Assembly (NCBI RefSeq): GCF_001552615.1
Contig: NZ_BCRN01000010.1
Span: forward strand, 1-64,000
Source: Millisia brevis NBRC 105863
GTDB lineage: Bacteria; Actinomycetota; Actinomycetes; Mycobacteriales; Mycobacteriaceae
Length of the DNA: 64,000 bases
Direction of reading: 5' to 3'
The position numbers and the translations under genes were made by a program. The first letter of the stretch is position 1; each line of letters starts with the position of its first letter. Shown here in pieces: positions 16,747-25,938 of this stretch. The notes under the pieces were generated by a model. The model was not told where the DNA came from and ran no database searches. It was given only the letters and a program-made list of their open reading frames with translations.

Positions 16747-16823
16747 AGTGTCCCACGTAACTCTCACGGGTGAGTGTGGGTGAACGGCGGGTGAATGACG
16801 ATTGGTCGGATTCCCCGTGCCCA

Positions 16824-18587
16824 TCAGGCGCAGGTGTCGTCACCGGCATTTGTATAGCTCAGATCGGGCGGCAACTCGACGCCCGGGTCGGCGCCGGAGA
16901 GGTGGACGTCGGTGATCGGGGTGCCCACGGCGGGCGGCGCGAGCACCGTGCCGTCGAACTGGGATCCGAGCACCACCTCGACCCCCGCGGTCACATCGGT
17001 CGCCTCGGTGACCACCGCGCCGGGCAGACTCGCGGCGACCGTGGCCGCCTCGGCCTCGTAGCCGACGGGATAGCGCACGACGACGCCGGCCGACGAGCCG
17101 GTGTAGTTGCCGGTACCCGAGACGGTATAGCCGTACTGGGTAAGGGTGTTGGCGGTGACGGCAGCCAGCCCGGACTGGTTCGACGCGTTCGAGACGTGGA
17201 TCGCGATCGAGTACGGGCTGACGGCGGCCAACTCGGGGACCGACGCCGCCAGCGGCTCGGGGGCGGGCGGCGTCGAGGTCCGTTCGACCGGAACCTCCTC
17301 GCCGGGCAACGGCAGGTCCTCGATGATCGCCTTGAAGATCGCGTCGATGTCGTCGAGGCGGGGGATCTCGTTGCCCCACTCGTTGGTGCCTGAGGTCGGG
17401 ACGGTCAGGAAGGTCACCGCGCCGGCCTCGACACCCTGCAGCGACTGCCCGAGGGACAGCAGGTCCTGGGTGCGCACGTTCTCGACGAAGGTATTGGCGG
17501 TGAAAGCGTCGATGAAACCGTTGAGCTTGGTCGGGTCCAGCAGCACGTGACCGGACAGGGCCTGGCGCAGCAGCGCGGACAGGAACAACTGCTGGCGCTT
17601 GATGCGGCCGTAGTCGCCGGTGCCCTCCGACTCGACATACCGGGCGCGCACGTAGTTCAGGGCGGTCTGACCGCTGATGGTCTGTCGACCGGCCTGCGGC
17701 AGGACCGGGCCGAGCTCGGAGTCGATCAGCGGCTCGGTGGTGCAGACCTCGACGCCGCCGATCGTGTCGACCATCTGCTCGAATCCGGCGAAATCGATGC
17801 CCACGAAGTGGCCGACACGCATACCGGACAACTTCTGGATCACCTTGACCAGGCACTTCGGTCCGCCCAGCGCGTAGGCCGCGTTCAGCTTGTCGCCGCT
17901 GGCCTCGCCATAGGTCTCCGAGCTGTATTCGCCGGTCGCCGGGTCCCACGCGTTGCATACCGGTCGCTCGATGTCGAGGTCGCGGGGGAAGGACACCGCG
18001 ACGACGCGGCTGCGGTCCGCCGGGATATTCACCAGGATGACGGTGTCCGAGCGGGCGCCCTCGGCGTCGGCAACCGTGCCGGCGCCGACCAGGCCGGACG
18101 CGCCGATGCGGGTATCGGTGCCGACGATCAGGTACGTCTCGTCGCCGTACTGCTGTTCGGGGTTGACCACATCGGTCGAGTCGAGGTCGAGCGCGGCGAT
18201 CTGGGCGAAGGCGTTGTCGGTCGAGCGCAGGTAGGTCCACAGGATGCCGGTGCCGACCAACATCACCAATGCCATACCCGCGGCGATCACCCGGGCGATC
18301 GAGCGGACCCGTCGGCGCCCGGCGGCCTTCTTGCGGCTCAGCCGGGTCTCCGGCTCGGCCTTGGACTCGTCGGCGGGCAGCACGCGGGGCGCCGCGACCG
18401 CGGCCAGGGGAACCGGACCGGGGGAATTCGGATCGGCGGGAGCCGGACCGGGGGACACCGGGCCGGCGGGCGTGACCGGAAGCTCGCCGGTCATCGGTTC
18501 CTCCGGGCCGGGCTGCCGAACGGTCGGGCGTTCCCACGGAGCGACGCGAATGCGGGGATCCGGGCTCGAATCGGACTCGTCAGCCAC
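16824..18587 (-). CDS. LytR-CpsA-Psr (LCP) family protein with LytR_C domain
   Basis: 587 aa. A Pro-rich cytoplasmic N-terminus (about 1-90) is followed by one membrane helix (about 98-118), an LCP catalytic domain (about 160-400, with R-S-D-T-V-I-L-V and S-F-P-R-D-L) and a C-terminal LytR_C domain (about 460-560). LCP enzymes attach glycopolymers such as arabinogalactan to peptidoglycan. Matches the position of M. tuberculosis Rv0822c. GTG 18587 is the only good start. It acts at the outer face of the cytoplasmic membrane. Confidence 0.92.
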   Translation of the reverse strand: MADESDSSPDPRIRVAPWERPTVRQPGPEEPMTGELPVTPAGPVSPGPAPADPNSPGPVPLAAVAAPRVLPADESKAEPETRLSRKKAAGRRRVRSIARVIAAGMALVMLVGTGILWTYLRSTDNAFAQIAALDLDSTDVVNPEQQYGDETYLIVGTDTRIGASGLVGAGTVADAEGARSDTVILVNIPADRSRVVAVSFPRDLDIERPVCNAWDPATGEYSSETYGEASGDKLNAAYALGGPKCLVKVIQKLSGMRVGHFVGIDFAGFEQMVDTIGGVEVCTTEPLIDSELGPVLPQAGRQTISGQTALNYVRARYVESEGTGDYGRIKRQQLFLSALLRQALSGHVLLDPTKLNGFIDAFTANTFVENVRTQDLLSLGQSLQGVEAGAVTFLTVPTSGTNEWGNEIPRLDDIDAIFKAIIEDLPLPGEEVPVERTSTPPAPEPLAASVPELAAVSPYSIAIHVSNASNQSGLAAVTANTLTQYGYTVSGTGNYTGSSAGVVVRYPVGYEAEAATVAASLPGAVVTEATDVTAGVEVVLGSQFDGTVLAPPAVGTPITDVHLSGADPGVELPPDLSYTNAGDDTCA

Positions 18588-18741
18588 CTATCGCCTTAGC
18601 CCTTCCCCTACGAAACGGTCGCCACAACCCGAGCGACAACCAGCCGTCATCCTACGTCGGCGGTCGGTTTTCGGCCCGGCGTGCGCACCGGGGCCGAGAC
18701 TGCGACCCGAGGCGATCACCATCGATGCCGGTGCGGTGGCG

Positions 18742-19902
18742 TCAGCCACCCGAATGCATCATGTCCGCCCCGGCGGGCACCGTACAGTCGTCGGGATCGT
18801 CGAGCCAACCCTCCGGCAGGACCACCGAGCCCGGCGAACCCTGACGGCCGCGCGGGCCCTCGGCGTCCGGCGGGAAGGGAACGTCTTGGTCGAGGCGGCC
18901 CAGCAGGTCGTCCAGCTGCGCGAGCGTCTCCACCCGGGCGAAGTCCTGGCGCAGCTCGGACCCGGCGGGGAAGCCGCGCAGGTACCAGGCGGTGTGCTTG
19001 CGCATATCGCGCAGGCCCTTGTCCTCACCGTGGTGGGCGGCGAGCAGCTCCGCATGCCGGCGCATGATCTGCGCCACCTGGCCGAGCGTCGGCGGGCGCG
19101 GGATGTCGCGACCGGTCAGATGAGCGGAGAGCTCGGCGAACAGCCAGGGGCGGCCGAGGCAGCCGCGGCCGATGACCACGCCGTCGCAGCCGGTCCGCGC
19201 CATCATCGCCGCCGCGTCCTCGGGCGCGAAGATATCGCCGTTGCCGAGCACCGGAACCTCGGTAACCGCTTCCTTGAGCCGGGCGATCTGGTCCCAGTCG
19301 GCGGTACCGGAGTAGCGCTGCGCCGCGGTGCGGGCGTGCAGGGCGACCGCGGCGGCACCCTCGCCGGCGGCGATCCGACCGGCGTCGAGGTGGGTGTGAT
19401 GATCGTCGTCGATGCCGACCCGGAACTTGACGGTCACCGGGATGTCGGTGCCCTCGGTGGCCTTGACCGCCGCGGCGACGATGGCGCCGAAGAGGCGCCG
19501 CTTGTAGGGCAGGGCCGCCCCGCCGCCGCGCCGGGTGACCTTGGGCACCGGGCAGCCGAAGTTCATGTCGATGTGGTCGGCGAGGTTCTCGTCGACGATC
19601 ATCTTGGCGGCGTCGTAGGTGGTCGCCGGATCGACGGTGTAGAGCTGCAGCGAACGCGGCGTCTCGGTCGGATCGAAGGCCGTCATGTGCAGGGTGGCGG
19701 GCCGGCGCTCGACGAGTGCGCGCGCGGTCACCATCTCGCAGACATAGAGACCGGAAACACTCCCGACCCGGGCGATCTCGAGCTCCCGGCAGAGCACCCG
19801 GAAGGCGACATTGGTGATGCCCGCCATCGGGGCGAGCACCACCGGGCTCGCCAGGTTCAGCGAGCCTATCCGCAGGCCTCCCACCTCGGTGGCGGCCGTC
19901 AA
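18742..19902 (-). CDS. dus: tRNA-dihydrouridine synthase (DusB-like)
   Basis: About 386 aa FMN enzyme reducing uridines in the tRNA D-loop. Motifs: A-P-M-A-G-I-T-N at the N-terminal end of the barrel, the catalytic-cysteine segment N-F-G-C-P-V-P-K, H-A-R-T-A-A-Q-R-Y-S-G and the FMN phosphate site G-V-V-I-G-R-G. The start is uncertain: the frame runs open upstream through desA in another phase. TTG 19902 and GTG 19884 are the candidates; TTG is chosen as the one nearest the desA stop (19911). It follows desA on the minus strand, as Rv0823c follows Rv0824c, and is probably co-transcribed. Confidence 0.9.
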   Translation of the reverse strand: MTAATEVGGLRIGSLNLASPVVLAPMAGITNVAFRVLCRELEIARVGSVSGLYVCEMVTARALVERRPATLHMTAFDPTETPRSLQLYTVDPATTYDAAKMIVDENLADHIDMNFGCPVPKVTRRGGGAALPYKRRLFGAIVAAAVKATEGTDIPVTVKFRVGIDDDHHTHLDAGRIAAGEGAAAVALHARTAAQRYSGTADWDQIARLKEAVTEVPVLGNGDIFAPEDAAAMMARTGCDGVVIGRGCLGRPWLFAELSAHLTGRDIPRPPTLGQVAQIMRRHAELLAAHHGEDKGLRDMRKHTAWYLRGFPAGSELRQDFARVETLAQLDDLLGRLDQDVPFPPDAEGPRGRQGSPGSVVLPEGWLDDPDDCTVPAGADMMHSGG

Positions 19903-19910
19903 CGTGCTGG

Positions 19911-20864
19911 TCAGGGCGTTAGCTTCTTTCCTCGCGCCGCGTCTCGGGCGAGCGCGCGATCCCGCGACTCCTCGAATTTGAGGGTCTGCCGCTCCAATTC
20001 TTCCAGATAGGTCGCGAGCTCCTCGCGGTACTTCTCGCCCAGACCGGTGAAATCGGTCCGTTCGAAGATGTTCCATTTCTTCAGAACCGGACGAACCACC
20101 TCCTCCAGATGCTGGCGCAGGTCGTAGATGCCGTACTTGGCGATCATCACCGCGTTGCGTCGGAAGTTGGGCATCTCGGCGCCCGGCATCTGGAAGTTGG
20201 TCAGCACCCGATGGATCGCCGCGATCGTCTGATCGGGGGCCAGGTCGAGGGCCGCGCCGCAGATATTCCGGTAGAAGGTCATGTGCAGGTTCTCGTCCGC
20301 GGCGACGCGTTGCAGCATTCGGTCGGCGATCGGGTCGTTGCAGATCTTGCCGGTATTGCGATGCGAGACGCGCGTCGCGAGTTCCTGGAAGGTGACGTAG
20401 GCCACCGAGTGCAGCAGTCCGGCGTCGGCGTCGGGTGAGGCGAAGCCGTTGGTCATATGGGCCATGCGGGCGTTCTCGAGGGCGACCGGATCGATCCCGC
20501 GGGTGACGACCAGGTAGTCGCGCATGACGATGCCGTGGCGATTCTCCTCGGCGGTCCACCGGCCGACCCAGGTCCCCCAGGCGCCGTCCATCGAGAAGTT
20601 GTCGGCGATCTCCCGGTGATAGGACGGCAGGTTGTCCTCGGTCAGCAGATTGGTGAACATCGCCGCCTTGGCCACCTCGTTGAGCTTCGACTGCTCCGGG
20701 GCCCAATCCTCGCCGCCGAGGTGCGCGAAATTGCGTCCCTGGTCCCACGGCACGTAGTCGTGCGGATGCCAGTCCCGCGCCTGCGCCAGATGTCGGTTGA
20801 GATTCACCTCGGCGACCGGCTGCAGTTCGTGCAACAGCTGGAGCTGGGTGTATTCCTTCGACAT
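19911..20864 (-). CDS. desA1: Acyl-ACP desaturase (DesA1-like)
   Basis: 317 aa soluble di-iron desaturase. The two diagnostic motifs are E-E-N-R-H (106-110) and D-E-N-L-H (190-194), with further ligands E75-E76-type residues in the N-terminal helix. Mycobacterial DesA1 introduces a double bond during mycolic-acid precursor synthesis, and an equivalent role is likely if the host makes mycolates. Synteny with Rv0824c supports orthology. The highly charged C-terminus is unusual for plant homologues but typical of this group. Confidence 0.92.
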   Translation of the reverse strand: MSKEYTQLQLLHELQPVAEVNLNRHLAQARDWHPHDYVPWDQGRNFAHLGGEDWAPEQSKLNEVAKAAMFTNLLTEDNLPSYHREIADNFSMDGAWGTWVGRWTAEENRHGIVMRDYLVVTRGIDPVALENARMAHMTNGFASPDADAGLLHSVAYVTFQELATRVSHRNTGKICNDPIADRMLQRVAADENLHMTFYRNICGAALDLAPDQTIAAIHRVLTNFQMPGAEMPNFRRNAVMIAKYGIYDLRQHLEEVVRPVLKKWNIFERTDFTGLGEKYREELATYLEELERQTLKFEESRDRALARDAARGKKLTP

Positions 20865-21090
20865 GCTGGATCCTCCGCAGTGGGGCCTGGTAACCGGCGC
20901 CGTCCAGGGTCCGCGTTCGGCGGTGTGGTGGCAACGTCCGGACGTCGTCGTCGATGACGGCGATCGCCCAGCCTACGACAGGTTAGCCTCGGTTGGGTCT
21001 CGCTCCTATTCCGTATTGGTCAGGTCGGGCGCGGTTGGTTTCCTTTGGTGGCGGCCGGATTCGGCCCGTCGGGTGCTATAGCCTGGGCCG

Positions 21091-21990
21091 GTGCGCGGGA
21101 TCATCCTGGCCGGAGGATCCGGTACGCGGCTCCACCCGATCACGCAGGCGGTGAGCAAGCAACTCGTGCCGGTCTACGACAAGCCGATGATCTACTACCC
21201 GCTCACGACGCTGATCCTGGGCGGTATTCGCGACATTCTGGTCATTACGACACCGCACGACGCACAACAGTTCCACCGATTGCTCGGCGACGGGTCCCAG
21301 TTCGGGATCGACCTGCGATATGCCGTTCAGGAACATCCCGACGGTTTGGCGAAGGCCCTGGTGATCGGCCGGGACTTCGTGGGGGCCGACCAGGTCGCAT
21401 TGATCCTCGGCGACAATCTCTTCTACGGCCCGACCCTCGGAACCCAATTGCAGCGCTTTCATCATCTCGACGGCGGGGCGATCTTCGCCTACGAGGTCGC
21501 CGACCCGTCCGCCTATGGTGTCGTCGAAATCGATGCGAACGGCATCGCCCTTTCGCTGGAGGAAAAGCCCGCCATTCCGCGGAGCCGGTACGCCGTCCCC
21601 GGCATGTATTTCTACGACAATGACGTTCTCGATATCGCCGCGGGATTGCGGCCGTCGGCGCGCGGCGAATACGAGATCTCCGATGTCAATCGGATCTACC
21701 TGGAACAGGGTCGGCTGCGCGTCGACATCCTGCCCCGCGGTACCGCCTGGCTGGACACGGGAACCTTCGAATCCCTGCTGGAGGCGGGCGAATTCGTGCG
21801 CACGATCGAGCATCGGCAGGGTCTGAAGGTCGGATGTCCCGAGGAGGCCGCCTGGCGGGTCGGCCTGATCGACGACCGGATGCTGCGGGAGCGTGCGGAA
21901 ACCCTCCTGCGTTCGGGGTACGGGGCCTATCTGCTGAGGCTGCTGGACGCGGGCGCGCCGAGCGGTGCGAACCAGACGAACCTTCGTTGA
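21091..21990 (+). CDS. rmlA: Glucose-1-phosphate thymidylyltransferase
   Basis: 299 aa nucleotidyltransferase. The N-terminal G-G-S-G-T-R-L (8-14) is followed by [26 protein letters not shown] and W-L-D-T-G-T, all typical of RmlA. It makes dTDP-glucose, the first step to dTDP-rhamnose used in the arabinogalactan linker. The other rml genes are not in this window. GTG start at 21091; a TATAGC 8 nt upstream is a possible leaderless -10. Divergent from desA across 226 bp in which I see no further gene. Confidence 0.94.
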   Translation: MRGIILAGGSGTRLHPITQAVSKQLVPVYDKPMIYYPLTTLILGGIRDILVITTPHDAQQFHRLLGDGSQFGIDLRYAVQEHPDGLAKALVIGRDFVGADQVALILGDNLFYGPTLGTQLQRFHHLDGGAIFAYEVADPSAYGVVEIDANGIALSLEEKPAIPRSRYAVPGMYFYDNDVLDIAAGLRPSARGEYEISDVNRIYLEQGRLRVDILPRGTAWLDTGTFESLLEAGEFVRTIEHRQGLKVGCPEEAAWRVGLIDDRMLRERAETLLRSGYGAYLLRLLDAGAPSGANQTNLR

Positions 21991-22027
21991 TTGCCGGTTC
22001 GATCGGTCCGGTAGGCTGTCGGGCCGA

Positions 22028-22100
22028 GCCCCTCTAGCTCAGTTGGTAGAGCTGCTGACTTTTAATCAGTAGGTCGTAGGTTCGAGCCCTACGGGGGGCA
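22028..22100 (+). tRNA. tRNA-Lys (anticodon TTT)
   Basis: 73-nt cloverleaf. Acceptor GCCCCTC pairs with GGGGGGC (one T-G pair); D-loop TAGCTCAGTTGGTAGAGC; anticodon loop CTTTTAA with TTT; T-arm GTTCGAGCC. CCA is not encoded. Confidence 0.96.
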
Positions 22101-22472
22101 CTTCGCCCGGGTCCGCCGATCGGTCCGCCCGTCGCGTCGACCGCCGGGGGAGCGGCGCGCCCCGCGATCCGGGAGTACCGGACGAATCGATGCCGGGAAC
22201 GCGGTGTTCTGCTCACGGATTCTTCGCCACGGCTCGGCCGGGTCCCTCCGGTTGTGAACTTTCACAGTGAAAACGACCCATAGATCGGGTTCGTGACACA
22301 ATCGATACCTGAAAAACCAGCCTCTGGGTGGTTTAGCCCCACATCTGCAGACTTAAAGCTTTGAGGTGCACTATTGTGGCTACCTGTCCGCTCGGTCGGG
22401 TGGGCTAAGGGACGAAATGGTCCTCGGGGTTGGATATTTCGCCTGTCGGGGGCGGCTGGAGGCTAACGGCAC
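22101..22472 (+). other. Gene-free regulatory interval before the GBL-receptor-like gene
   Basis: 372 bp without a supportable ORF, noticeably more AT-rich after 22250 than its surroundings. It contains an odd-centred palindrome TTTCACAGTGAAA (22260-22272) and an imperfect 21-bp palindrome AAACCAGCC-TCT-GGGTGGTTT (22314-22334). Both are plausible operators of the downstream TetR-family protein. Confidence 0.5.
22314..22334. promoter_or_regulatory. Putative autoregulatory-element-like operator
   Basis: AAACCAGCC (22314-22322), TCT, GGGTGGTTT (22326-22334): 8 of 9 positions are complementary. The AAACC...GGTTT frame is like the ARE boxes bound by gamma-butyrolactone receptors. It lies 139 bp before the TetR-family gene. 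Confidence 0.4.
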
Positions 22473-23132
22473 ATGGCACCACAGCAGGAGCGTGCGAAGA
22501 GAACACGCGCTGCAATCGTCGAGTCGGCCGCGGTGGAGTTCGGCAAACGAGGCTACGCCGCAGCGTCGATCAACACGATCCTGGAAGGCTCGCATGCGAC
22601 CAAGGGTGCGATGTACTTCCACTTCAGCTCGAAGGAAGACCTGGCCAGGGCGGTCCTCGGAGCCGCAACGGCCCAGTACCACTCCATATTCGAGCGCTGG
22701 GAGGGTGCCGCGCGTGATCCCCTGGACACGCTGCACGCGATCATCGTCGACATCGCTCGGGGGTTCGGCGAGTCCGCGATCCTGCGTGCCGAGTTTCGCC
22801 TGATCGCCGAGCCGGAGTTCCACGCGGCGATCGTCGGCGGCTCGGGGTCGCTGTGGTCGCGAGCCGCGCGGGATCTGGCCGTGCGCGCTCAGGCCGACGG
22901 TCTGATCGGGCCGGGGGTCGACCCGGATCGTTTCGGTCGGGTGCTGTCGGCGACGCTCGCCGGGCAGCGGTTCCTGCGTGACGTGGTCGCCGATCCGACG
23001 TCGCTCGAGGAGCTGTTCGTCCAGGCGTACGAGGTGATTCTCGCCGGCGTCACCACCGACGGATGGCGTCAGCGGCATCGTTCGTCCGGGTGGGCTCCGG
23101 TGCCGATTCCCGAACCAGAACCGGCCATCTAG
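22473..23132 (+). CDS. TetR-family regulator resembling gamma-butyrolactone receptors
   Basis: 219 aa. The N-terminal HTH (about 10-55) reads R-T-R-A-A-I-V-E-S-A-A-V-E-F-G and A-S-I-N-T-I-L-E-G-S then T-K-G-A-M-Y-F-H-F-S-S-K-E-D-L. This combination is characteristic of ArpA/ScbR-type autoregulator receptors rather than generic TetR proteins. The C-terminal ligand domain is Trp- and Arg-rich, with a Pro/Glu tail. No butenolide or GBL synthase gene is in this window, so the ligand may be made elsewhere or not be a GBL. The upstream palindromes suggest autoregulation. Confidence 0.78.
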   Translation: MAPQQERAKRTRAAIVESAAVEFGKRGYAAASINTILEGSHATKGAMYFHFSSKEDLARAVLGAATAQYHSIFERWEGAARDPLDTLHAIIVDIARGFGESAILRAEFRLIAEPEFHAAIVGGSGSLWSRAARDLAVRAQADGLIGPGVDPDRFGRVLSATLAGQRFLRDVVADPTSLEELFVQAYEVILAGVTTDGWRQRHRSSGWAPVPIPEPEPAI

Positions 23133-23223
23133 CTGGGGATTTGGGAATCTGAGGGGCTGTGTCATAAGCTAGCGGAGCTCCCAACGGAACGCCGTTGGAG
23201 GTACCGGCTGGTTTGCACAGCGG

Positions 23224-23296
23224 GCCCCCTTCGTCTAGCGGCCTAGGACGCCGCCCTTTCAAGGCGGTAGCGCGGGTTCGAATCCCGTAGGGGGTA
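23224..23296 (+). tRNA. tRNA-Glu (anticodon TTC)
   Basis: Acceptor GCCCCCT pairs with AGGGGGT; anticodon arm CCGCC-CTTTCAA-GGCGG with TTC; T-arm GGGTTCGAATCCC. First of a three-tRNA cluster; CCA is not encoded. Confidence 0.95.
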
Positions 23297-23346
23297 CGAT
23301 TGTCCGGCAACGGATGATCGGCAAGATGGTAAAGAGGTAGTAGCAA

Positions 23347-23420
23347 GGCCCTGTGGCGCAGTTGGTTAGCGCGCCGCCCTGTCACGGCGGAGGTCGCGGG
23401 TTCGAGTCCCGTCAGGGTCG
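23347..23420 (+). tRNA. tRNA-Asp (anticodon GTC)
   Basis: Acceptor GGCCCTG pairs with CAGGGTC; anticodon arm CCGCC-CTGTCAC-GGCGG with GTC; T-arm GGGTTCGAGTCCC; discriminator G. Confidence 0.96.
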
Positions 23421-23469
23421 CTGGATGCGATTGGTAGCAATCGCACCGGGCACGTTCGAGAGTGCCTGC

Positions 23470-23543
23470 GGCCAGGTAGCTCAGTTGGTACGAGCGTCCG
23501 CCTGAAAAGCGGAAGGTCGCCGGTTCGATCCCGGCCCTGGCCA
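23470..23543 (+). tRNA. tRNA-Phe (anticodon GAA)
   Basis: Acceptor GGCCAGG pairs with CCTGGCC; anticodon arm TCCGC-CTGAAAA-GCGGA with GAA; T-arm CGGTTCGATCCCG. CCA is encoded at 23544-23546, unlike the other tRNAs here. Confidence 0.96.
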
Positions 23544-23573
23544 CCACGCTTTCAGGTCACAGCCCCAGCCGGT

Positions 23574-24461
23574 TCATTCGGTTGGGGCTTTTCCATTGTC
23601 ACCACCGGTGAACGCGTCGATCACGGCGCGCACCGCGGGGTGGTCATCGCTTCCCGTCCGCGTGGACACCTCGATGATCCGTGCCCGATCGATCGCGATC
23701 ACGCGAATGCTCGCCGAGGGCTCCAAGGCCAGCCGGGGAACGAACGCCGCCGTGCGCCCGCGGGACACGATCGCCGCGTGCAGCTTCAGATCCGCCGTCT
23801 CGTACCGGACCAGCGGGTCGAATCCTGCGCTGCGGCAGGTCGCGTCGGCCCAGGCGCGGGCCATCGTGCCGGGCGGTTCCAGCACCCAGGGTGCCTCGGC
23901 CAGATCGGTCAGCCGCCGGGCGGACCAGTCGACCGGGATCGCGAGCACCAGCGGATCGCTCATGATCGGCTGCGTGACCACGCCCGGATGCGGCACCGGG
24001 GGATGGCCGGGGTACTGCTCGCCGAGCACCAGGTCGAAGTCGCGGGCGAGCAGCGCCGGGATCGCGGATTCGGCACTGATGTGGGCGAAGGTGACGATCA
24101 ACCGAGGATGCCGAGTCGCCAGCCGGTCGATCGCGTCCAGAACCACCGTATGCGCGGCCGTTTGAAAGGTCGCGACGCGCACGACGCCGATGATGTCGGC
24201 CCGGCTCGCGGCGATATCCGCCTCCGCCCGTTCGAGTTCGCGCATGATCACCTCGGTATGCGCCACCAGGCGGACCGCCGCCGCCGTCAGCCGCACCCCG
24301 CGCCCGGCCGGTTCCAGCAGCGGGACCCTCACCTCCCGCTCGAGCAGCGCCAACTGATGGGAGATCGCCGACGGGCTGTACCCCAGGGCCTCGGCGACGG
24401 CGGCCAGCGTGCCGCGATGCGACAGCTCGCGCAGCAGGCGCAAGCGGTGCAGGTCGTACAT
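23574..24461 (-). CDS. LysR-family transcriptional regulator
   Basis: 295 aa. N-terminal winged HTH (about 1-60: L-H-R-L-R-L-L-R-E-L-S-H-R-G-T-L and A-L-G-Y-S-P-S-A-I-S-H-Q-L-A-L-L-E) plus a LysR substrate-binding domain (about 90-285). It is divergent from the amidohydrolase/ammonia-lyase operon with a 163-bp intergenic region, the classic layout for a LysR activator of an adjacent catabolic operon. The inducer is probably a substrate or intermediate of that pathway. Its 3' end is about 30 nt from tRNA-Phe. Confidence 0.92.
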   Translation of the reverse strand: MYDLHRLRLLRELSHRGTLAAVAEALGYSPSAISHQLALLEREVRVPLLEPAGRGVRLTAAAVRLVAHTEVIMRELERAEADIAASRADIIGVVRVATFQTAAHTVVLDAIDRLATRHPRLIVTFAHISAESAIPALLARDFDLVLGEQYPGHPPVPHPGVVTQPIMSDPLVLAIPVDWSARRLTDLAEAPWVLEPPGTMARAWADATCRSAGFDPLVRYETADLKLHAAIVSRGRTAAFVPRLALEPSASIRVIAIDRARIIEVSTRTGSDDHPAVRAVIDAFTGGDNGKAPTE

Positions 24462-24624
24462 CCCGCCCCCTCCTCGCCGAAGCCGGTGCCGCTCGCGGGA
24501 ATCGAATCATCGAAAGAATTCACCGGTACCGATCGCAATCATGCTATCGATCGGCCGGTTGCCCGTCCCTAGCGTGGAACGGGAGAAGACATCCTTCGGA
24601 TACCGAGACCGCCGGGAGGCCGTC

Positions 24625-25938
24625 ATGACCACTTCGCCCGCCGCTGCCGCGTCGATACCGCCGACGGATACGCCGCGGCTGACCATCGACGGTGACCGCC
24701 TCTGGGCGTCGCTGATGGAGCTGGCGACGATCGGCGCCTACCGGGACGCCGAAACCGGGTTGATCGGCGTCGACCGCCAGTCGCTGACCGACGCCGACGC
24801 CGCGGGCCGCCGGCTGCTGGTCCGGTGGATGCGCGAAGCCGGACTCGAGGTCACCGTCGACGAGATGGGCACGATCTTCGGGCGCCGCGAAGGTAGCGAC
24901 CCGACGCTCGCCCCCGTGCTGGCGGGTTCCCATATCGACTCGGTGGGCACCGCCGGCGCCTTCGACGGCTGCCTCGGGGTGCTCGGCGCGCTCGAGGTCG
25001 TCCGCTCGCTCGACGACCGCGGCATCACCACCCGCCGGCCGTTGGTGATCGTCGCGTGGACCGAGGAGGAGGGCGTGCGTTTCGGTACCGACATGCTCGG
25101 CTCCGCGGTGGCCGCCGGCCGCATCGCGCTCGCGGACGCCCTCGACCTCACCGACGTCGAAGGCCACCGCTTCGGCGACGAATTGGCGCGCATCGGGTTC
25201 GACGGATCGCGGCCGGTCCGCCTGACCCCGCCGCACGCCTATCTGGAATGCCATATCGAGCAGGGGCCGGTCCTGCTGCGCGGCGGCCACGCGGTCGGCA
25301 TCGTCACCGGGGTGCAGGCGATCTCCTGGCAGAAGGTCACCCTGCACGGTCGCGCCGCGCACGCCGGCACCACCCCGACCGAATTGCGCATCGACGCCGG
25401 CCTCGCCGCCGCGCAGATCGTCGTCAAGGTGCGGGAGATGGTCGACTCCGGCCGCTACGGGAGGCTGCGCGCCACCGTCGGACGGATAAACACCTTCCCC
25501 GGGCTGCCGAGCGTGGTGCCCGACCGTGCGGAGCTCACCGTGGACCTGCGCAACCCCGATGGCGACCGGATGGCCGCTGCCGAAAAGGATCTGGCCGAAT
25601 TCCTGGAGACCCTCCCGCAATGGCAGCCGGGCCTGCGGGTGGTGACCGAACGGATGGCGAAGACCCACCCGGTGCCCTTCGACCCGCGCATCCGCGACCT
25701 CGTCGCCGACGTCGCGACCGACCTCGGCCACGAACCGCTCGCGCTGATGTCCGGCGCCGGACACGACGCCCAGGAGATGGCCCCGATCACCCCGACCGGA
25801 ATGGTGTTCGTCCGTGGGCAATACGACGGCATCAGCCACAACCCCCGCGAATACTCGACCCCCGAGGATTGCGCGGCCGGGATCACCGTCCTGGCGAACG
25901 CCCTGCTCCGACTGACCGAGGAGCCGAGCGGCGCATGA
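24625..25938 (+). CDS. M20-type amidase (N-carbamoyl-amino-acid hydrolase / allantoate amidohydrolase family)
   Basis: 437 aa di-zinc amidase of the HyuC/AllC group. Metal ligands: H103 in G-S-H-I-D-S-V, D114 in G-A-F-D-G, E147-E149 in W-T-E-E-E-G, His in C-H-I-E-Q-G-P and His in G-A-G-H-D-A-Q-E-M. Such enzymes remove carbamoyl or ureido groups from L-amino acids. ATG 24625 has GGGAGG 7 nt upstream; the ORF is open further upstream but without a start site. First gene of a tightly coupled operon, overlapping the next by 4 nt (ATGA). Substrate not deducible from sequence alone. Confidence 0.88.
   Translation: MTTSPAAAASIPPTDTPRLTIDGDRLWASLMELATIGAYRDAETGLIGVDRQSLTDADAAGRRLLVRWMREAGLEVTVDEMGTIFGRREGSDPTLAPVLAGSHIDSVGTAGAFDGCLGVLGALEVVRSLDDRGITTRRPLVIVAWTEEEGVRFGTDMLGSAVAAGRIALADALDLTDVEGHRFGDELARIGFDGSRPVRLTPPHAYLECHIEQGPVLLRGGHAVGIVTGVQAISWQKVTLHGRAAHAGTTPTELRIDAGLAAAQIVVKVREMVDSGRYGRLRATVGRINTFPGLPSVVPDRAELTVDLRNPDGDRMAAAEKDLAEFLETLPQWQPGLRVVTERMAKTHPVPFDPRIRDLVADVATDLGHEPLALMSGAGHDAQEMAPITPTGMVFVRGQYDGISHNPREYSTPEDCAAGITVLANALLRLTEEPSGA

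Noticed and set aside
18742-20934. 730-codon frame spanning dus and desA on the minus strand
   Set aside because: Only the C-terminal part is the Dus protein; the N-terminal part is an out-of-phase reading of desA.
20985-21010. IdeR-type iron box upstream of rmlA/desA
   Set aside because: Only half of a TTAGGnTAGnCTAACC-like palindrome is present; the match is too weak.
22028-23546. tRNA-linked genomic island
   Set aside because: No integrase, direct attachment repeat or phage-like gene next to the tRNAs; neighbouring genes have the same composition.
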